A DNA stretch of 64,000 nt, taken from NCBI GenBank assembly GCA_030141605.1, contig JAQGDQ010000146.1:131933-195932 (forward strand). The letters run 5' to 3'. Of this stretch, positions 32,906 through 42,945 are shown piece by piece; the first letter of the stretch is position 1; the number at the start of each line of letters is the position of its first letter. The position numbers and the translations under genes were made by a program. The stretch is from Tubiluchus corallicola. Lineage: Eukaryota; Priapulida; Priapulimorpha; Priapulimorphida; Tubiluchidae. Under the pieces are notes generated by a model, which ran no database searches, was not told the DNA's origin, and saw only the letters and a program-made list of their open reading frames with translations.

Positions 32906-34222
32906 GTAAGTTAATAGAATTTGAATAAAACATCCGTGACGATGTTGATGATGATGTTGATGACGGTGCTGAATACTGACTGTAGTGATACCATAAGATC
33001 ATCATATGATGCTGACGCTAGGATTGATGATGATGGTGGCCCGTGATGATTATAATATTGCGATGACAACATCGATGATCATCTATTTTGCTAATAATGA
33101 TGAATTTGAAGAAAACATGGACATTCTGTCTTTTGCAAACCTTTTCAATCGTGTTAACAGCCTCATGGTTCTTGGTTTGTTATCACAATATTGACTTTTT
33201 TCAGTATCTTGATGAAAGATGATTTTCAAGAAGCAGAAAGATTGCTACGAGCTGTCTACATGCCTCAGAATGTCTACTGCCTCCATGCGGACAAAAAGTC
33301 TCCTAAAGAAATTCTGCTGGCCGTAGAGGCAATTGCCAGGTAGTTAAATGTGGCAACAAGTTTAATGGTCTTTTGTTCATCACACAAAACTCCCGAGATT
33401 GTAACGGGCATTCACTGTTTCTTGTACAATGTACATAATTATTTAGTTGACTTTGTAGAAACCAGTGTTATTTTTCACTGTATCCGTTTTCCAAAAAAAA
33501 ACAGATGCTTTTATCATTAAATCAAAACAACTTTTATCACAAACTTTAATTTACAACTGGTTAAAAACATATCCTAACGTTTCGACAGCAATCAGCTGTC
33601 ATCATCAGTGGTACACTATACAAAAAACAAGCAGCTATATTACAGTATAGAAAATGATACACTAATTATATATATTTACAAAGAAGCCAAATTAATGAAT
33701 AAACAGAACTGTAGAAATTGAATAGATACAGTAATAAATAGTTAAGTGTTTGAAAATAAAGTTAATAGAATTGAACCATTGCACATTAAGAGAAGCCTTA
33801 TTAGGGCACATAGATAAACTTCTTTTTATTCATAAGTCCCAGTTATTTGTAACTCTGGTCACAGTGCTGAAATTATTAAAATCAGCTTTGTGGCCAAAGG
33901 CACAAATATGGTCATTAATGCTGGATTGAGGAGAATTTTTAATTTCTTGCCAGTTCTAGACGAAATACCCAAATGTTCACAAATTCTTAGTTTAAAAATG
34001 TCTGAACGTTTTACCATGGTAAACAGCATCGTAGCTGCTGCACTGAAATCTATAAATAACACCAGACTGTAAGAATGCGGGCATTTGTCTTTAAATTGGG
34101 AAGAAAGAGCCAAAATTATTGCAAGATTTTAACACAATGCGTAGCTGAATATGGCGTACAGTTGCTTCACAATATGACAGATTTTGTTTTTCGTTTGCAA
34201 AGACTGAGACCCAATAAACTGT

Positions 34223-34263
<41 letters not shown>

Positions 34264-37200
34264 AAGTCTTTATTAGCCTCTTTTTGCAGGCAAAAATATC
34301 TGTACTAAGATTATACAATTTTACATAGACACTATACAGAGTGAATTCTACGATATTACATTTACGGATTCTGTAATTAGCTTTTCTAATTTGTGCGTAT
34401 AACATTTCTTACAGTGATATTAAACAAGAAGTATTGAAGTGCGTGCTAAAATCAAGGTTATTAATGCAGCAAGTTTCCTGTGAGGTAACATAAAAATGCA
34501 GATAAATTGATATACCAAATTATTAGATTCCAATTCAATGTTTAAATCCACATGAGTTACAATCAGTAATCTCAAGAACTACACAAATTTAATCCCTATT
34601 TTACTAGAAATTAACAGCAGGATCTTAAAGTAAAAGGGTCCTTTGCAAAGTAGATATTAAATTTTCATTTTTAGTCCAATACACAAGGTTTAAACTCTCA
34701 TTTCCCAGTTCGTTTAGTAGTACGTTTCGCCTATTTGCGTCGACTCGAGGACATCAGTATATCAAGTATTAGTAAATTGTATTAGAAAATACACTGTTAT
34801 TTGGAAACAGAATGTACGTTGAGTTTTTTTTCGAAAAATCCTTATCAAGATATTTTTGACGATTAAGTCAATTAAATGCTTTGAAGTGCCTGTATAAATT
34901 ACAGATGCTTTTCCAATGTATTTACACCCGCAAGACAAGTTGATGTTGTTTATGGGACAATATCTCTGGTCACTGCTGAGCTTTCCTGCATGAAAAAGCT
35001 ATTGGAAGCCAGTCAGAACTGGAACTACTATCTCAACCTGGCCAGTTCAGAGTTTCCTTTGAAAACCAATCGAGACCTAGTCAGAATATTGAAGGTTTAC
35101 AGTGGACAAAACGAAATCCAGCAGGTAATCAGAGCAACCGATTGTTTAAAGGGAAAGAAAAGGCAATTTTAAAGTGTCTACCAAAAAACATTCCATACGA
35201 AGTTATTTTACTTGGCATTAAAACTTACGTGACTCAGAAAAATTCTTAATGATTTAAAATATTCACGCCTACTGGTAAAACGTCACTGACACACCTTCCC
35301 AGTGTGCACCACTGATTCACGAAAAAACGTATTTTTGATTTTATTGACAAGATAGTTAATTTATACTATCGCACAGTCCATGAAGTGTATGCTGCGAAAG
35401 CATTGGTTACTTTTTCAAACCTAATGTAATGTTATCTAAATTTATATCAAAATGACTGCTCGTTAGCGTAGAAATATCACGATATTAGGTATCTATTTTT
35501 CTGCAAAAACTTATATTATCTGTGAGAAAAATTGACAGTGAGCTGCTGTGCTTCAGCCGATGAATGACGTCATTGGTGGAAGAATGGGCGCTCGAAATGG
35601 GACGCCTCAAATAGACAGTGCGTTGCTTTTCTTCTGTCGATGAATGATACCATCGGTGGAAGCGTGGGTGCTCAAAATGGGACGCCTGAAATAGACAGTG
35701 TGCTGCTGTTCTTCAGCTGATGAATGACGTCATTGGTGGAAGAATGGGCGCTCAAAATGGAAGCACCCAAGCGTGAAACGATCGCAATTTGAAGTGATTG
35801 TACTACTTACAGCAGGCTCTTGTCACACTAGTACATTTTCCTAACTCTTCAGAAAGCTTGACTTTTAGGTAAATAGAGGGCGCCTCTTATTTTCATTGTT
35901 CTTCAGGTAGATCATCAGCACATTGAGCTGCACACGAAATACAGCTATAAGCTAGTCAAGCGTTTTCATTCAGCAGACTCATTAAGCTTAGTTCGCACGG
36001 ATGCCCTAAAGATGGCGCCACCTCACAACCTGAAAGTTTACAAGGGAAGCCGCTACGGAGCATTCAGCAGAGCTTTCGTGAAATTTGTACTGGAGAGTCC
36101 GATTGCCAGAAATTATTACGACTGGCTGAGAGACGCAGCTATACCTGACGAATTGTTTTGGGGAACTCTGAACAGAAATCAGCACGTGGCGGCACCTGGA
36201 GGCTATGCAGGTAAACTGTCTGTACAATATATATGTATAAATATATACACTGCATATACTCTGTAGATTTTGAATGGTTTTACAACACAGTAGGCTTTCT
36301 ACTAATCACAGTATTTTCCCTACGTGTGGTGGGGAAAGATGTAGTACATTTTAAGGATAGATGTATACAAAAAATATATAGTTACACAAGTCGTTAAAGG
36401 AAAACCTGGCAATTGTTTAAACTCAATCTCATTTTAATTTACTGTCCAAAATGTACATTTTCTTGCCTATAAAAGCTAGCAATTGTTTCTTATATTTGAA
36501 TAATTAGCTTGGAAAGTTAATTAACGGCAACTGAACACAGCTATTGCTTACATCAGAAACTAACCATAGTTTGTACAATGGCAGGCATCGTCCCTTGTGT
36601 GGCAAGCACCTTTGCGTAAGTGTTACATTAAACGCGTGATGTCACGAAAATGGGCTCTACGTCATATGACGTCAGAAACTAACACTGCAGTTCATGACCA
36701 TGGTTATCACTGCACCGCCTTCTATTTGTCGACCAAGCGCACGTGACGTACAAAAAGGCGCCGTTGCTAATCTTAGTAGATTCACTGAGCCACGCGTAGC
36801 TTTGAAAGTTTAACAAAATTTGAGTGTCCGAGGTAATTATTATTTAATCTAAGCTTTGATTTAAAAAAAGCTGTTGCAGCTTTCAATATTTTAGAGCATT
36901 CTTTATTCTGAACTCATGTTTACACAATCATTCGGTCTTCCTTTAATTCAAGAATACGAGTAGTTCATTAGTTGAATGAATTGAAATATACAAAACCCGT
37001 AGCACCCAGATACGATAACAGAAACAATTATTCTCAATGTACGTCAGCCCATAATCCCGTGCAAAAGTGTAAGCTGTTCAGTAAATGCTGCTGAATGCAA
37101 ACAATTTAGGTAAAAAGCTAAATTACGTTTTCTTATTTGTGTATATGTGTTAATATGTGTTAACTACGGCCAAATCACGTTGAAAACACCGGTTCTAGTC

Positions 37201-38713
37201 TGATTACCGAAGTTAAGCAACGTACTTGAATGGGTGACCGCCTAGGAATACCAGGTGCTGTAGGCTTGCGGGAAGCCAACACTGTATCTTGACACTAGGC
37301 ATAGAGGAGCTGCACAAACAGCCAACGGCCATGTGTAGGAGGTCAGGTGAGCGGAGGAGGTCAAGGGACCTAACGGCCATGCAGAGGAGTAAACCTTCCA
37401 AATCAGGAGTGGAGCCCCGAAGACGGACCAGTGCAGCATGCTTGCTGACTCCGGCACCTCCTGGTGCCAAACGTATGACTCCGCTTTCCTTTGGACTACA
37501 ATAGGGAGGAAGAGAGGGGATTCCTGTTGTCTGGGCAACTCAGGATCTCCATACACCTTGCCCAGGCGTGCGCCCCAGAGAGGCCATTCCAGTATCACTG
37601 CTCCAGTGACAGAAACAACACGGGAGGCAGCAGTTACGGTTGTCTAATTGCCGTTGAAGAATCGGACTGTTCAGCCACAGTCGATGCTACAGCTCCATCA
37701 ATATGATCAATAACTGACTCAGCAGTGCTGAGAAGCTGAGCAGTGCGATCCTTGAACGTCTCCAGGGCGCACGCCTGGGCAAGGTGTATGGAGATCCTGA
37801 GTTGTCCAGACAACAGGAACCCCCTCTCTTCCTCCCTGGTGTAGTCTAAAGGAAAGCGGAACGATACGTTTGGTACCAAGTTGGCTGCAGGAGTCAGTGA
37901 GCATGCTGTACTGGTCCACCTTCGGGGCTCCACTCCTGATTTGGAAGGTTTACTCCTCTACACATGGCCGTTGGGTCACTTGACCTCCTCCGCCCTCTAG
38001 CCGTTGACTGCCTTGTGCAGCTCCTCCGCCTAGTGTCGAGATACTGTGTGGGCATCTCGCAAGCCTACAGGACCTGGTATTCCTAGGCGGTCACCCATCT
38101 AAGTACTAACCAGGCTCTACGTTGATTAACTTCGGTGATCAGATGAGAACCGGTGTTTTCAACGTGATTTGGCCGTAGTCTTCAAATTTTATACCACTTA
38201 TGTAACCAATTGTTGACGTGCGTGCTTAGTAGATGTTTAGGTAAGACACTTTAAATTTGAATTAATATTAAACATTTATCACTAGTGAGCACGTAATATA
38301 AGACAACTATTAAAAACTAGCTAATAGGCCTAACGAATCGTGTCCGTCACAAAATTACTAAGTAAACATAGCTGAAAATAAATATACACGTCACACTTTT
38401 CCTGTTTTCAGAAGAGCGTTACAACAATAATTCTCCAATACGCTACGTTATATGGCAGTTTGAACCGCAGAATATCTGGAATCAGAGACCTCGCAACATG
38501 ACATGCCATGGCAAATTTGTGCGTGAAGTGTGCATACTGGGAGTCGGAGACCTTCCAGGACTTCATGACACGCCCTTCTTTTTCGCTAACAAGTTTCATC
38601 CAGACTTTGAACCGCTGGCTGTGGATTGTCTTGAGAAACTGCACGTCAAGAGGACGCTTCAGCCTAGACATCTGGACCTGGTAGAATATAGAAGCCACGT
38701 TCCAGTAAAATAG
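32499..38713 (+). CDS. GCNT-type beta-1,6-N-acetylglucosaminyltransferase (GT14 family), complete five-exon gene
   Basis: A Golgi type II membrane enzyme predicted to add beta-1,6-linked GlcNAc and branch mucin-type O-glycans. Exons are 32499-32905, 33205-33339, 34905-35124, 35907-36210 and 38412-38713, with all borders GT-AG and in phase: 1368 nt, 455 aa, close to vertebrate GCNT1 (428). A short cytoplasmic tail precedes a membrane anchor at residues 13-31, then a stem with sequons at Asn71 and Asn79. Family blocks follow in order: LLRAVYMPQNVYCLHADKKS, CFSNVF, NWNYYLNLASSEFPLKTN, YGAFSRAFVKFVLE, IPDELFWGTLNR (Glu336 as the expected catalytic base), and EVCILGVGDL with FFFANKF. Eight cysteines (72, 110, 161, 182, 209, 387, 396, 428) match the paired ones of GCNT1. 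The ninth, unpaired in mouse GCNT1 (in NLCGMDFP), is replaced here (NLASSEFP). An in-frame TGA two codons before the ATG supports the start. The exact acceptor specificity cannot be told. Confidence 0.93.
33205..33339 (+). CDS. GCNT-like exon 2
   Basis: Acceptor TTTTTTCAG. Phase 2 entry completes a Ser and reads ILMKDDFQEAERLLRAVYM and on to AVEAIA. Donor GTAGTT. It holds the conserved YMPQN-YC-H-D block. Confidence 0.93.
33576..33608 (-). other. Hammerhead-like CTGATGA...GAAAC motif in intron 2
   Basis: On minus: CTGATGA, then a perfect six-base hairpin GACAGC/GCTGTC with loop TGATT, then GAAACGTT. This resembles the hammerhead core found in Penelope-like elements. I could not find a convincing stem III, so it is more likely a decayed repeat end than an active ribozyme. 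Confidence 0.35.
34222..34264. repeat. GAT microsatellite at the end of a LINE-like 3' region
   Basis: A pure GAT run followed by GATAAGTCTTTATTAGCCTC and a hairpin GCCTCTTTTTGCAGGC. A similar arrangement (microsatellite, then GCCCTTTATTTGCAGGGC) occurs at 43280-43345 at the end of an inverted LINE. Both look like LINE 3' termini on minus. Confidence 0.7.
34905..35124 (+). CDS. GCNT-like exon 3
   Basis: Acceptor AATTACAG. Completes Arg181 and reads CFSNVFTPARQVDVVYGTIS and the NWNYYLNLASSEFPLKT block. Donor GTAATC, phase 0. Confidence 0.93.
35528..35870 (-). repeat. Repeat Y, inverted copy with internal triplication, GCNT intron 3
   Basis: GATGAATGACGTCATTGGTG with GGAAGAATGGGCGCTC and AAATGG occurs three times at about 85-base spacing (from about 35560, 35640 and 35715). 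The element then continues as inverted repeat Y (AGCGTGAAACGATCGCAATT, CTTGACTTTTAGG). Confidence 0.78.
35907..36210 (+). CDS. GCNT-like exon 4 with catalytic Glu
   Basis: Acceptor TTCTTCAG, phase 0. It reads VDHQHIELHTKYSYKLVKRF, then GSRYGAFSRAFVKFV and IPDELFWGTLNR, ending in phase 1 at donor GTAAAC. Confidence 0.94.
36394..36946 (+). mobile_element. TTAA-flanked MITE, family X, copy 3, GCNT intron 4
   Basis: 553 bases from TTAAAGGAAAACCTGGC to GGTCTTCCTTTAA. The interior is about the same length as the other two copies and very similar. No ORF. Confidence 0.87.
37163..37267 (+). pseudogene. 5S rRNA-derived sequence, left arm of palindrome
   Basis: ACTACGGCCAAATCACGTTG, AACACCGGTTCT, CCGAAGTTAAGCAACGT, then GGGTGACCGCCTAGGAATAC and GTGCTGTAGGCTT: an animal 5S rRNA with about 15 bases missing after the A box. 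The internal promoter A-box-like (AAGTTAAGCAACG) and C-box-like (TGGGTGACCGCCT) parts remain. It is followed without a terminator T-run by a tail shared with the right arm. Confidence 0.88.
38061..38180 (-). rRNA. Near full-length 5S rRNA-like sequence, right arm of palindrome
   Basis: On minus it is 120 bases from GACTACGGCCAAATCACGTT to CCTGTAGGCTT, the full usual length of animal 5S. The A-box region reads AAGTTAATCAACGTAG, with a T where 5S normally has G, and there is no T-run directly after the end. It is probably a pseudogene or 5S-derived element head rather than an active gene. Confidence 0.75.
38412..38713 (+). CDS. GCNT-like exon 5 (terminal)
   Basis: Acceptor CTGTTTTCAG. Completes a Glu and reads EERYNNNSPIRYVIWQFEP, then FVREVCILGVGDL, FFFANKF and the last family cysteine VDCLEKL, ending VPVK and TAG. 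Confidence 0.94.
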
Positions 38714-38739
38714 ACGCTTGTGATGTAAATCAATACAAT

Positions 38740-39115
38740 TTGATCGATAGGAGTTTGGTTCGATACGATACAGTTTTGTTTTGATTCGATTTCGATTCAG
38801 TATGATACAGTTTTATTTAGATTCGATACGATACAGTCGTATTTCGATTCGATTTCGATTCAGTATGATACAGTTTTATTTAGATTAGATGTCGATTCGA
38901 TACGATGCAGTTTTATTTTGATTCCATTTCGATTCGATACGATACAGTTTTATTTCGATTCAGTTTCGATTTGATACGATACAGTTTTATTTTGATTCGA
39001 TTTCGATTCGATATGATACTGTTTTGTTTCGATTCGATTTCGATTCGACACGATACCGTTTTATTTCAATTCGATTTCGATACAAGAAAATATCAGTGAT
39101 ACGATGCGATTCGAT
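38740..39115. repeat. TTCGAT/GATACGATACAG degenerate tandem repeat in the GCNT 3' flank
   Basis: Units of about 46 bases built of GATTCGATTTCGATTCGATA, CGATACAGTTTTATTT and variants start 27 bases after the stop codon. They probably lie in the 3' untranslated region; the first AATAAA afterwards is near 39324. Confidence 0.88.
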
Positions 39116-40010
39116 ACACTTTTTAAAGTGACACAAAACGATTTTTAACTATGTTCGTTTATATGCTACCATAACATTATAATTGTACTATTACCACTAT
39201 AAATTAAGTATATCAGTATAATTGACAAAACACTAACAACGATACGAGTATTACTAAAATAATATTTGTTCAATTGTATAAAACTTTTTTGAAAAAATTC
39301 TTACTCTAAGTTTCACAAAATTTAATAAACTGGTGTTATTAGAATCAGAATCTGAATAAAAAAAGAAAACCGAATAATTTCAGCATAATAATAATAGTTT
39401 CGTAAAAACACATGCAACTGACTCGCTTTTGCATGAAATCCATCATGTGCAACCTTCGAGAAACTTCGAGTGCCCTTTTGTTTTACAAACGAGTTGGCGA
39501 AGATTTCTTGCAAGTTGTCGAATACGGTACCACGACTACGACTGCGATACACAATTTTAAATGTACGATAACGATTTTTCGTTTGGAATGAATATTCGAT
39601 ACGATTGGAAATTGTATCGATTATTATCGATATGATCTGTATGGTTTAATATCACTAATAGACGCACCCTGTAGCAGACTTAGCTATTTTTTGTTAATCT
39701 TGCTTACGAATTCGTGCACGAGGCGCCATCTGTGGCGGGAATGTAAAGCATTTGGTTTTGGCAAGTTTTTCAGTTTGTTACCTGCTAGTCACCTGTCTGT
39801 TTTACTCACCTGTGCTCTGAACAGTCAGGTTAATCCACTTTATGGGATATTTGGGACATTTATGTGCTGATTATGTTACAATAAAGCATTCAGTGGTATT
39901 AACCTCTGTTGAAAGCGTTTCTGTGACTACACTCCCTAAATAACACAACGCTGTCAGTGTTGTTTTAGCGGCTTTATGCTTTTGTACTATCGAATGTTAT
40001 AATATTCACC
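39116..40010. other. Intergenic; possible LTR or 3' end at 39720-39925
   Basis: The region 39720-39925 has CCATCTGTGGCGGGAATG and later TTACAATAAAGCATTC, resembling a retroelement end with a polyadenylation signal, but no partner copy was seen. Confidence 0.3.
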
Positions 40011-40630
40011 AACAGGTGTCGCTTAACGTTTACGTTGCTAATTTGCAACAAGTGCATCTGCGTGTCTATCTCGTTATAATATTCACCAACAGGTGTCGCT
40101 TGACGTTTACGTTGCTAATTTGCAACAAGTGCGTCTGCGTGTCCATCTCGTTATAATATTCACCAACAGGTGTCGCTTGACGTTTACGTTGCTTGTTCAA
40201 GAGCGTCTGCGTGTCTATCTCGTTATAATGTTCACCAACAGGTGTCGCTTGACGTTTACGTTGCTTGTTTGCAACAAGTGCGTCTGCGTGTCTATCTCGT
40301 TATAATATTCACCAACAGGTGTCGCTTGACGTTTACGTTGCTTGTTCAAGAGCGTCTGCGTGTCTATCTCGTTATAATGTTCACCAACAGGTGTCGCTTG
40401 ACGTTTACGTTGCTTGTTTGCAACAAGTGCGTCTGCGTGTCTATCTCGTTATAATATTCACCAACAGGTGTCGCTTGACGTTTACGTTGCTTGTTACAAA
40501 GAGCGTCTGCGTGTCTATCTCGTTATTGTTGGTGTGTTGGTTTGTTGTTGTTTGGTGGTTGGTGTTTTGTTTTTTGGTTTGACGTTTACGTTGCTTATTT
40601 ACAACATGTGCGTCTGCGTGTCTATCTCGT
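40011..40630. repeat. 72/77-bp minisatellite, alternating long and short units
   Basis: The unit holds GTCTATCTCGTTATAATATT, CACCAACAGGTGTCGCTTGA and CGTTTACGTTGC. It is completed by either AATTTGCAACAAGTGCGTC (77) or TTGTTCAAGAGCGTC (72). The two forms alternate from 40141, making a 149-base higher-order unit. Frames in all three phases stay open but change between units. Confidence 0.93.
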
Positions 40631-42780
40631 TAGCTATTTATAATCTTAATTTCCTGATGTCAAAATTAATAATGTCAAATTAATTAAAGATAGTACAAGC
40701 TCAGTTAATTAAATCTTGGAAAACAGAAAATGTGACGCATGATATACGGTCAAAAGACCTTTCCTGGTAACTGGTCAGTGGTCAGCCAATTCGGTATTTT
40801 ATACTTGCAGTGCCAGATCGCTTACGCTAGAGTGATTCTAGCTAATTAGATTGATTTTAATTTTGAATAATTTTGTGCCTGAGATGTGAATGGGTAATTA
40901 ATTATTTAATTAAATAAATAAGTACAATCTTAATGCTGGAAAAAAGTTATTCATAATTTACGCTTATTAATTACAGTGTAGAGCGAATCACTCTTTCCCG
41001 CAAGAATATTTTTCGCGTGTGACATCATGCTTATAAAACTAAAAAGAATCACTCCAAGATTAGCAAAGCAAAGAGCTGCAGTATTAATTATGTTAATTAC
41101 TTTTTGAATCTGTTTTTAGAAATGTTTTTAACTGATAGCACCTCGTGTAATACAAAGCGAAAGTGACTGACCGATGCCCAGTGTCCTTGATCCCTTGGAC
41201 TGTTGCATTTCACTAAAGCTGCTGTCAGCACATCCACTGGTGTGGGGTGATTCTTTGTCCGGTTGTCCTTTGACCTGCAGCCATCCCAGTTACTTACTCG
41301 CGACTCTGGCCCTCTGCATTTGCGAGTTAACATGAATTAAAACTCGATGCCTAATAATGAAATAAAAAAATCAGCGTAAGGGGTGCTCTCTCCGAGATCC
41401 ACTACACTAGCGCTCGCGTAAAAGCGTTTTTGTCGTAATACTGTTGTGCCTACATGCTAGTTAACAAACGACCAATCAACCGATCAATTCAGTTTGTTTG
41501 AAACAAGGTTTGGCGAATTTGCATTCGTTCTGTGTAACGTAACTTGATATATATGCTTTGAATAAATTTGTACTTGAAATGTTTCATAAGAACTGACTGA
41601 TTATTATTATTATTATTTTGTTAACCTGTTTTGTCCTATTGAGTTTAGTATTAAATTTTATTTTACGTTCTGAACTTTGTCTCAAGAAAAATGCTACTAG
41701 ATATTTGACAGGAATTCACTATGAATAAAGTTTTCTTAGATAAAAACAAGTTACTGCTAAAAGAATTTGTAAATTTCTTAAGACAATTTTGTAATTTCAC
41801 TTTTGTAAATAAGTCGACTAAGCACTGCGCTAATAGAAAATTGCTAATATCATGGATTTGCTATCACTGAATTTCATACACAGTGGTGATAATAAAACTA
41901 ATAAATAATATTGTTACAGCTTGTCATTAAAATAATTACATTAATTGCGATTTTATAACATAATCAATTGTTAGCATCAATATTGCTTTTTACATCGTGT
42001 CAAACTTGGTTACAAAGATACAAATATATGTGTTTAAATTCACCTGCAAAAGAGGCATTTGTAGTGTTGTGTAGACTAATAAAAATTTATCATCATCATC
42101 AACACCATTGCTAAAACATTGTCAAAATGACTATAAAACGATCAATTTACCTGAAAGGACCAACATTATAGTTTAGTTTAGTTAAATTTTTTAATCGTTT
42201 ATTATTTTCTATTTTTAATCTAGTAACAATCGTATGTTGCATTACATCAACTCAATATTTTCTTTTCTCTGTTAAAAAGTTAAATCTTGTTAAAAGAAAA
42301 TAATAATTGCACTTAAAAGAGCAAAAGCAAACAGCATAATTTCATAGCATTCATAACGTAGCAAATAGCATAATTTCATAGCATTCATAACGTAGCAAAT
42401 AGAATTTGTTCATTTGCCGATAGTATTTTAACGTGGAATAGGTTGTAACTGTGTTATTATTTCTAGCTATGAACTGCATCGCTCGCAGTTCACCAGCAAA
42501 GAACAGCAAGTTTGGTCTAGCCACAAATGCAGGTCTGATACAGTTCAAGTTTAACCGGGATAGAGATACATATTATTATTAACATCCTATTCTTGTTTGT
42601 CAATAACGCCATTTGACGCCTGGCACGTTCTGTAGGAAAAGACTTGGCCTCTTATTCAAAAGATGCACGCACAGTCCATTGCTTACTGCCTATTGGCTAG
42701 TAAATCCAAAGTCAATTGCGTCGTGATTGCTTCTTAGAAACTAGCATCGCGACCAATGAGAGTCCCGCAGTATTATATAT
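40631..42780. other. Intergenic, no gene recognised
   Basis: AT-rich DNA with a TTA microsatellite at 41600-41618 and a 31-base direct repeat (AAATAGCATAATTTCATAGC and following bases) near 42330-42400. No exon was found on either strand. Confidence 0.45.
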
Positions 42781-42790
42781 ATGCTTTATG

Positions 42791-42798
42791 TATAAAAG
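42791..42798 (+). promoter_or_regulatory. TATA box candidate for the TEP gene
   Basis: TATAAAAG, 78 bases before the start codon, which would place transcription start near 42822 and leave a short leader. A second TATA-like run (TATATATA) lies a few bases upstream. Confidence 0.5.
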
Positions 42799-42868
42799 AC
42801 ACACTAAAATACTCTGTATTTAAGAAGTCTGCATGCTGTTTTATAAGTGACTGCTGAAATTGGTAACT

Positions 42869-42945
42869 ATGGCAAGAATTCGCGTTTTCCACTTGTTTCT
42901 GATAGCAATTGTTTGTTTGACATGTCGTGAAACTTCGGCTGATAA
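42869..42945 (+). CDS. TEP exon 1, signal peptide
   Basis: MARIRVFHLFLIAIVCLTCR then ETSAD; hydrophobic secretion signal. Donor GTAAGT, phase 2. Confidence 0.88.

Larger units (their letters stand above)
37163..38180. repeat. 1-kb palindrome of two convergent 5S-headed units
   Basis: The left unit runs rightwards from 37163 and the right unit leftwards from 38180. After the 5S part both have the same tail: GACACTAGGC, GAGGAGCTGCACAA, AACCTTCCAAATCAGGAGTG, CTCAGGATCTCCATACACCT and CCCAGGCGTGCGCCC. The arms match down to about 37575 and 37765, leaving a spacer of about 190 bases. No target-site duplication was seen. Possible origins are two SINE3-like insertions, a foldback element, or an inverted duplication of a 5S repeat unit. 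It lies in GCNT intron 4. Confidence 0.85.

Noticed and set aside
38061-38180. Functional 5S rRNA gene
   Set aside because: The A-box region is altered, no T-run terminator follows, and it is part of a palindromic repeat; a derived copy is more likely.
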